NCBI GenBank assembly: GCA_963070105.1
Contig: OY718805.1
Coordinates: 5,390,001-5,454,000 of the forward strand
Reading direction: 5' to 3'
Length of the DNA: 64,000 bases
Source: Litomosoides sigmodontis
Taxonomy: Eukaryota > Nematoda > Chromadorea > Rhabditida > Onchocercidae
A program made the position numbers and the translations under genes. How positions within the stretch are numbered: position 1 is the stretch's first letter; every line of letters begins with the position of its first letter. The notes beneath the pieces are model-generated. The model did not search any database. It saw only the letters and a list, made by a program, of their open reading frames with translations, and was not told where the DNA came from. Positions 62,108-64,000 of the stretch are shown piece after piece.

Positions 62108-64000
62108 AGGGGAAAGGGAGGAAAGAAGGGAGGGAGAGGGAGAAAGGAAAGAGTTAGAATGGAAGATCTAGCTTCAACAACAAAACAATGCCAGGGCAGG
62201 ATATCGATCTTAAGCATTGAGAATTAGACTGAATTAGAGAGAAGAAAGTACTGAGTGTTGGATGGATGAAGTGGTGAGAATAAGAAACACGCATTCATTT
62301 TAAGATAGCCACTGAAATTCAATAGAATTTCCTGATCGATTTCATCTTAATGAATTTGGGACTAATGACCGGCCCATATCCATGCCAAAAAACCGATATC
62401 CTACCACCACTTCCGAAAATAAGTGGTAATTCCATCAACATGAACTGTTCGCTTCCCAACATTCACTTCTCAAATTCCTCATTTAATGAGAGAGAGAGAG
62501 AGAGAAATGGTGAAAAGGAATTAACTATCATCGTTTTATAATGGATTTGTATTAAAATCGTTTTCCTCAATTATTTCAATGGTGGAAATGATCGATGAAT
62601 TCTGTCAACAAAAAAGGAACGAATGATGAAAAGTAATCGCTCGATGAGTCGCCTTTCATTTTTTTAAAAAAAAATCCCATTTATGGATGGATTTTTATCG
62701 TTTCATCGATCTTCCATACAATTTTTTGCAACAAAACAGATAACTAATGGGCGTTTCAGTAGTGACACTTGCAAATTTCATTTCAATTTTATTCAAAAAC
62801 TTTTACTGAGCGGTGACAACAAACGAAGTGGCATATCACGCATGAAATTTACAAATAAACACAAACAAAAAACTTACGAGCTTTCTGTATAGCAAATTCT
62901 TAGCCAAATTTTTCCTCACACGTATTTGATACTTATTTTCGGTTTGTGAAGTCGAGTTTAACAACTCAGTTTCAGCTTTGTAATCTTCGCGTCTTGGGAG
63001 TGTTGGATGCGACATTAAAGTTTAAGGATTTTCCTTTTTTTTTTAAATCGAAATGAAATTAGAAGAAAAGAAGGGGTAATCGATGGAAGTAATTGATAAA
63101 TCGAAGACGAGGAAGCAAACATTACATTGTAAAACTTTCATATTTTCCAAAGCCCATAATAAATGACCGATGGATGCGGCGAAAGATGAGAGTAGCATTT
63201 TCAACATTCCTATGAGAAGGAAATTTTGAAAATACTTCCATTGATTGGATAATTTCAACTTCTTGTTTAATGAGAAAGCGTAAAATTAATTCGCTCATTT
63301 TTACTTTATCAAATAACGATCTACTAGACCATCTGATGCTCCTCACTTCGAGACTTCACATTGCTAAAATTCATAATGGTATTAATTTGATGGGAAATGT
63401 TGGACATGAACGCATGAGTAAATAAATGAAACTTTTGCTTTCAATCATTCCTTCATTCTCTTTTTTCATTTTGTTTTTTGAAAATAAAGGAAGCAATTTT
63501 TGAATTTAAAGAGAATTTCTCTCACATTTGCTTTTGATTCATCCTCCGTAATAATTAATTTCTGTAAAATTGCGATCATTCTGTTCGTAGATTGTTGAGA
63601 CTTCATGAGAGACTGTTGTTGAGAGACTTCATGCATTTTTCACATACTCAATGAATGACAGTGAATTGAACTTCAAATGAAGCGTAACTTTGAAGAGGTT
63701 TATGCACTAACGTTCCCTTCAAATGACTTCATAAAAATGAGTAAATATTTTTTTTCCCCTCCAATTCAACGAAAATAGGCTACCTTATTGGGAAAATATC
63801 CAATTCTTCCAATACTAACGTTCCTTAAATAATGCAATTAAGAAGTGAATTTCAAGGAAATTTTTTCTTCGCAAATTTACATGACTTTTTGTAATTTAGA
63901 AAAACTCAAATGAAAAATCGCATCTGAGCTTATTATGGAATGAAAAGAATTAGGACTAATGCCCCTTACACATCTTTACTGACGTACATTGTAGTATCAT

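Larger units (their letters stand above)
57842..64000. other. Gene-free right end of the window
   Basis: About 6.2 kb upstream of ephexin with no supported coding region. It contains GA runs (58409-58432, 62086-62107, 62488-62506), a TG array (58651-58688) and a perfect CA array (61104-61162). Short open frames have no recognisable content. It should include the ephexin promoter. Confidence 0.5.

Overview
This window reads as nuclear DNA of a nematode, most likely a parasitic clade III (filarial or ascarid-type) worm. It is AT-rich. Its genes are split into many short exons with introns of about 50 bp to several kb. Splice acceptors often end in the nematode TTTCAG form, and two genes begin directly at such an acceptor (TTTCAG or TTTTAG followed by ATG), as expected for spliced-leader trans-splicing. 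There is no bacterial, viral or transposon coding sequence that I can recognise. All gene models were assembled by eye from splice signals and reading-frame continuity; I could run no search.

Layout. (1) 1-2367, plus strand: the C-terminal half of dymeclin, a Golgi-associated protein. (2) 4853-7138, plus: an ER-type short-chain dehydrogenase/reductase of the 17-beta-HSD12/HSDL1 group with an intact N-S-Y-K tetrad and two possible C-termini. (3) 9292-12430, minus: an unrecognised protein with about four membrane spans. (4) 12.4-23.85 kb: a long gene-free stretch holding a CA-rich minisatellite. (5) 23851-about 28.9 kb, minus: a NAB transcriptional co-repressor (orthologue group of C. elegans mab-10), with both NCD1 and NCD2 domains. 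(6) 28.9-39.3 kb: a second gene-free stretch with microsatellites and a G-quadruplex motif. (7) 39345-40429, plus: a small coiled-coil protein. (8) 41748-42599, plus: a 95-residue tail-anchored membrane protein. (9) 43915-57841, minus: a 25-exon ephexin-family Rho guanine-nucleotide exchange factor (DH-PH-SH3) with a long proline-rich N-terminal region. (10) 57.8-64 kb: no recognised gene, several microsatellites.

The genes do not form one pathway. Two are regulators conserved in animals: NAB, which works with EGR-type zinc-finger factors on developmental timing in C. elegans, and ephexin, a Rho-family activator downstream of Eph and Src signalling in vertebrates. Two others are secretory-pathway or ER proteins (dymeclin, SDR). 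Three genes (four-span protein, coiled-coil protein, tail-anchored protein) are unrecognised and are the most likely lineage-specific content. I found no evidence for a new multi-gene system. The best leads are those three small genes, the alternative ER-retrieval C-terminus of the SDR, and a Src-SH2-type YEEI motif with proline-rich segments in the ephexin N-terminus.
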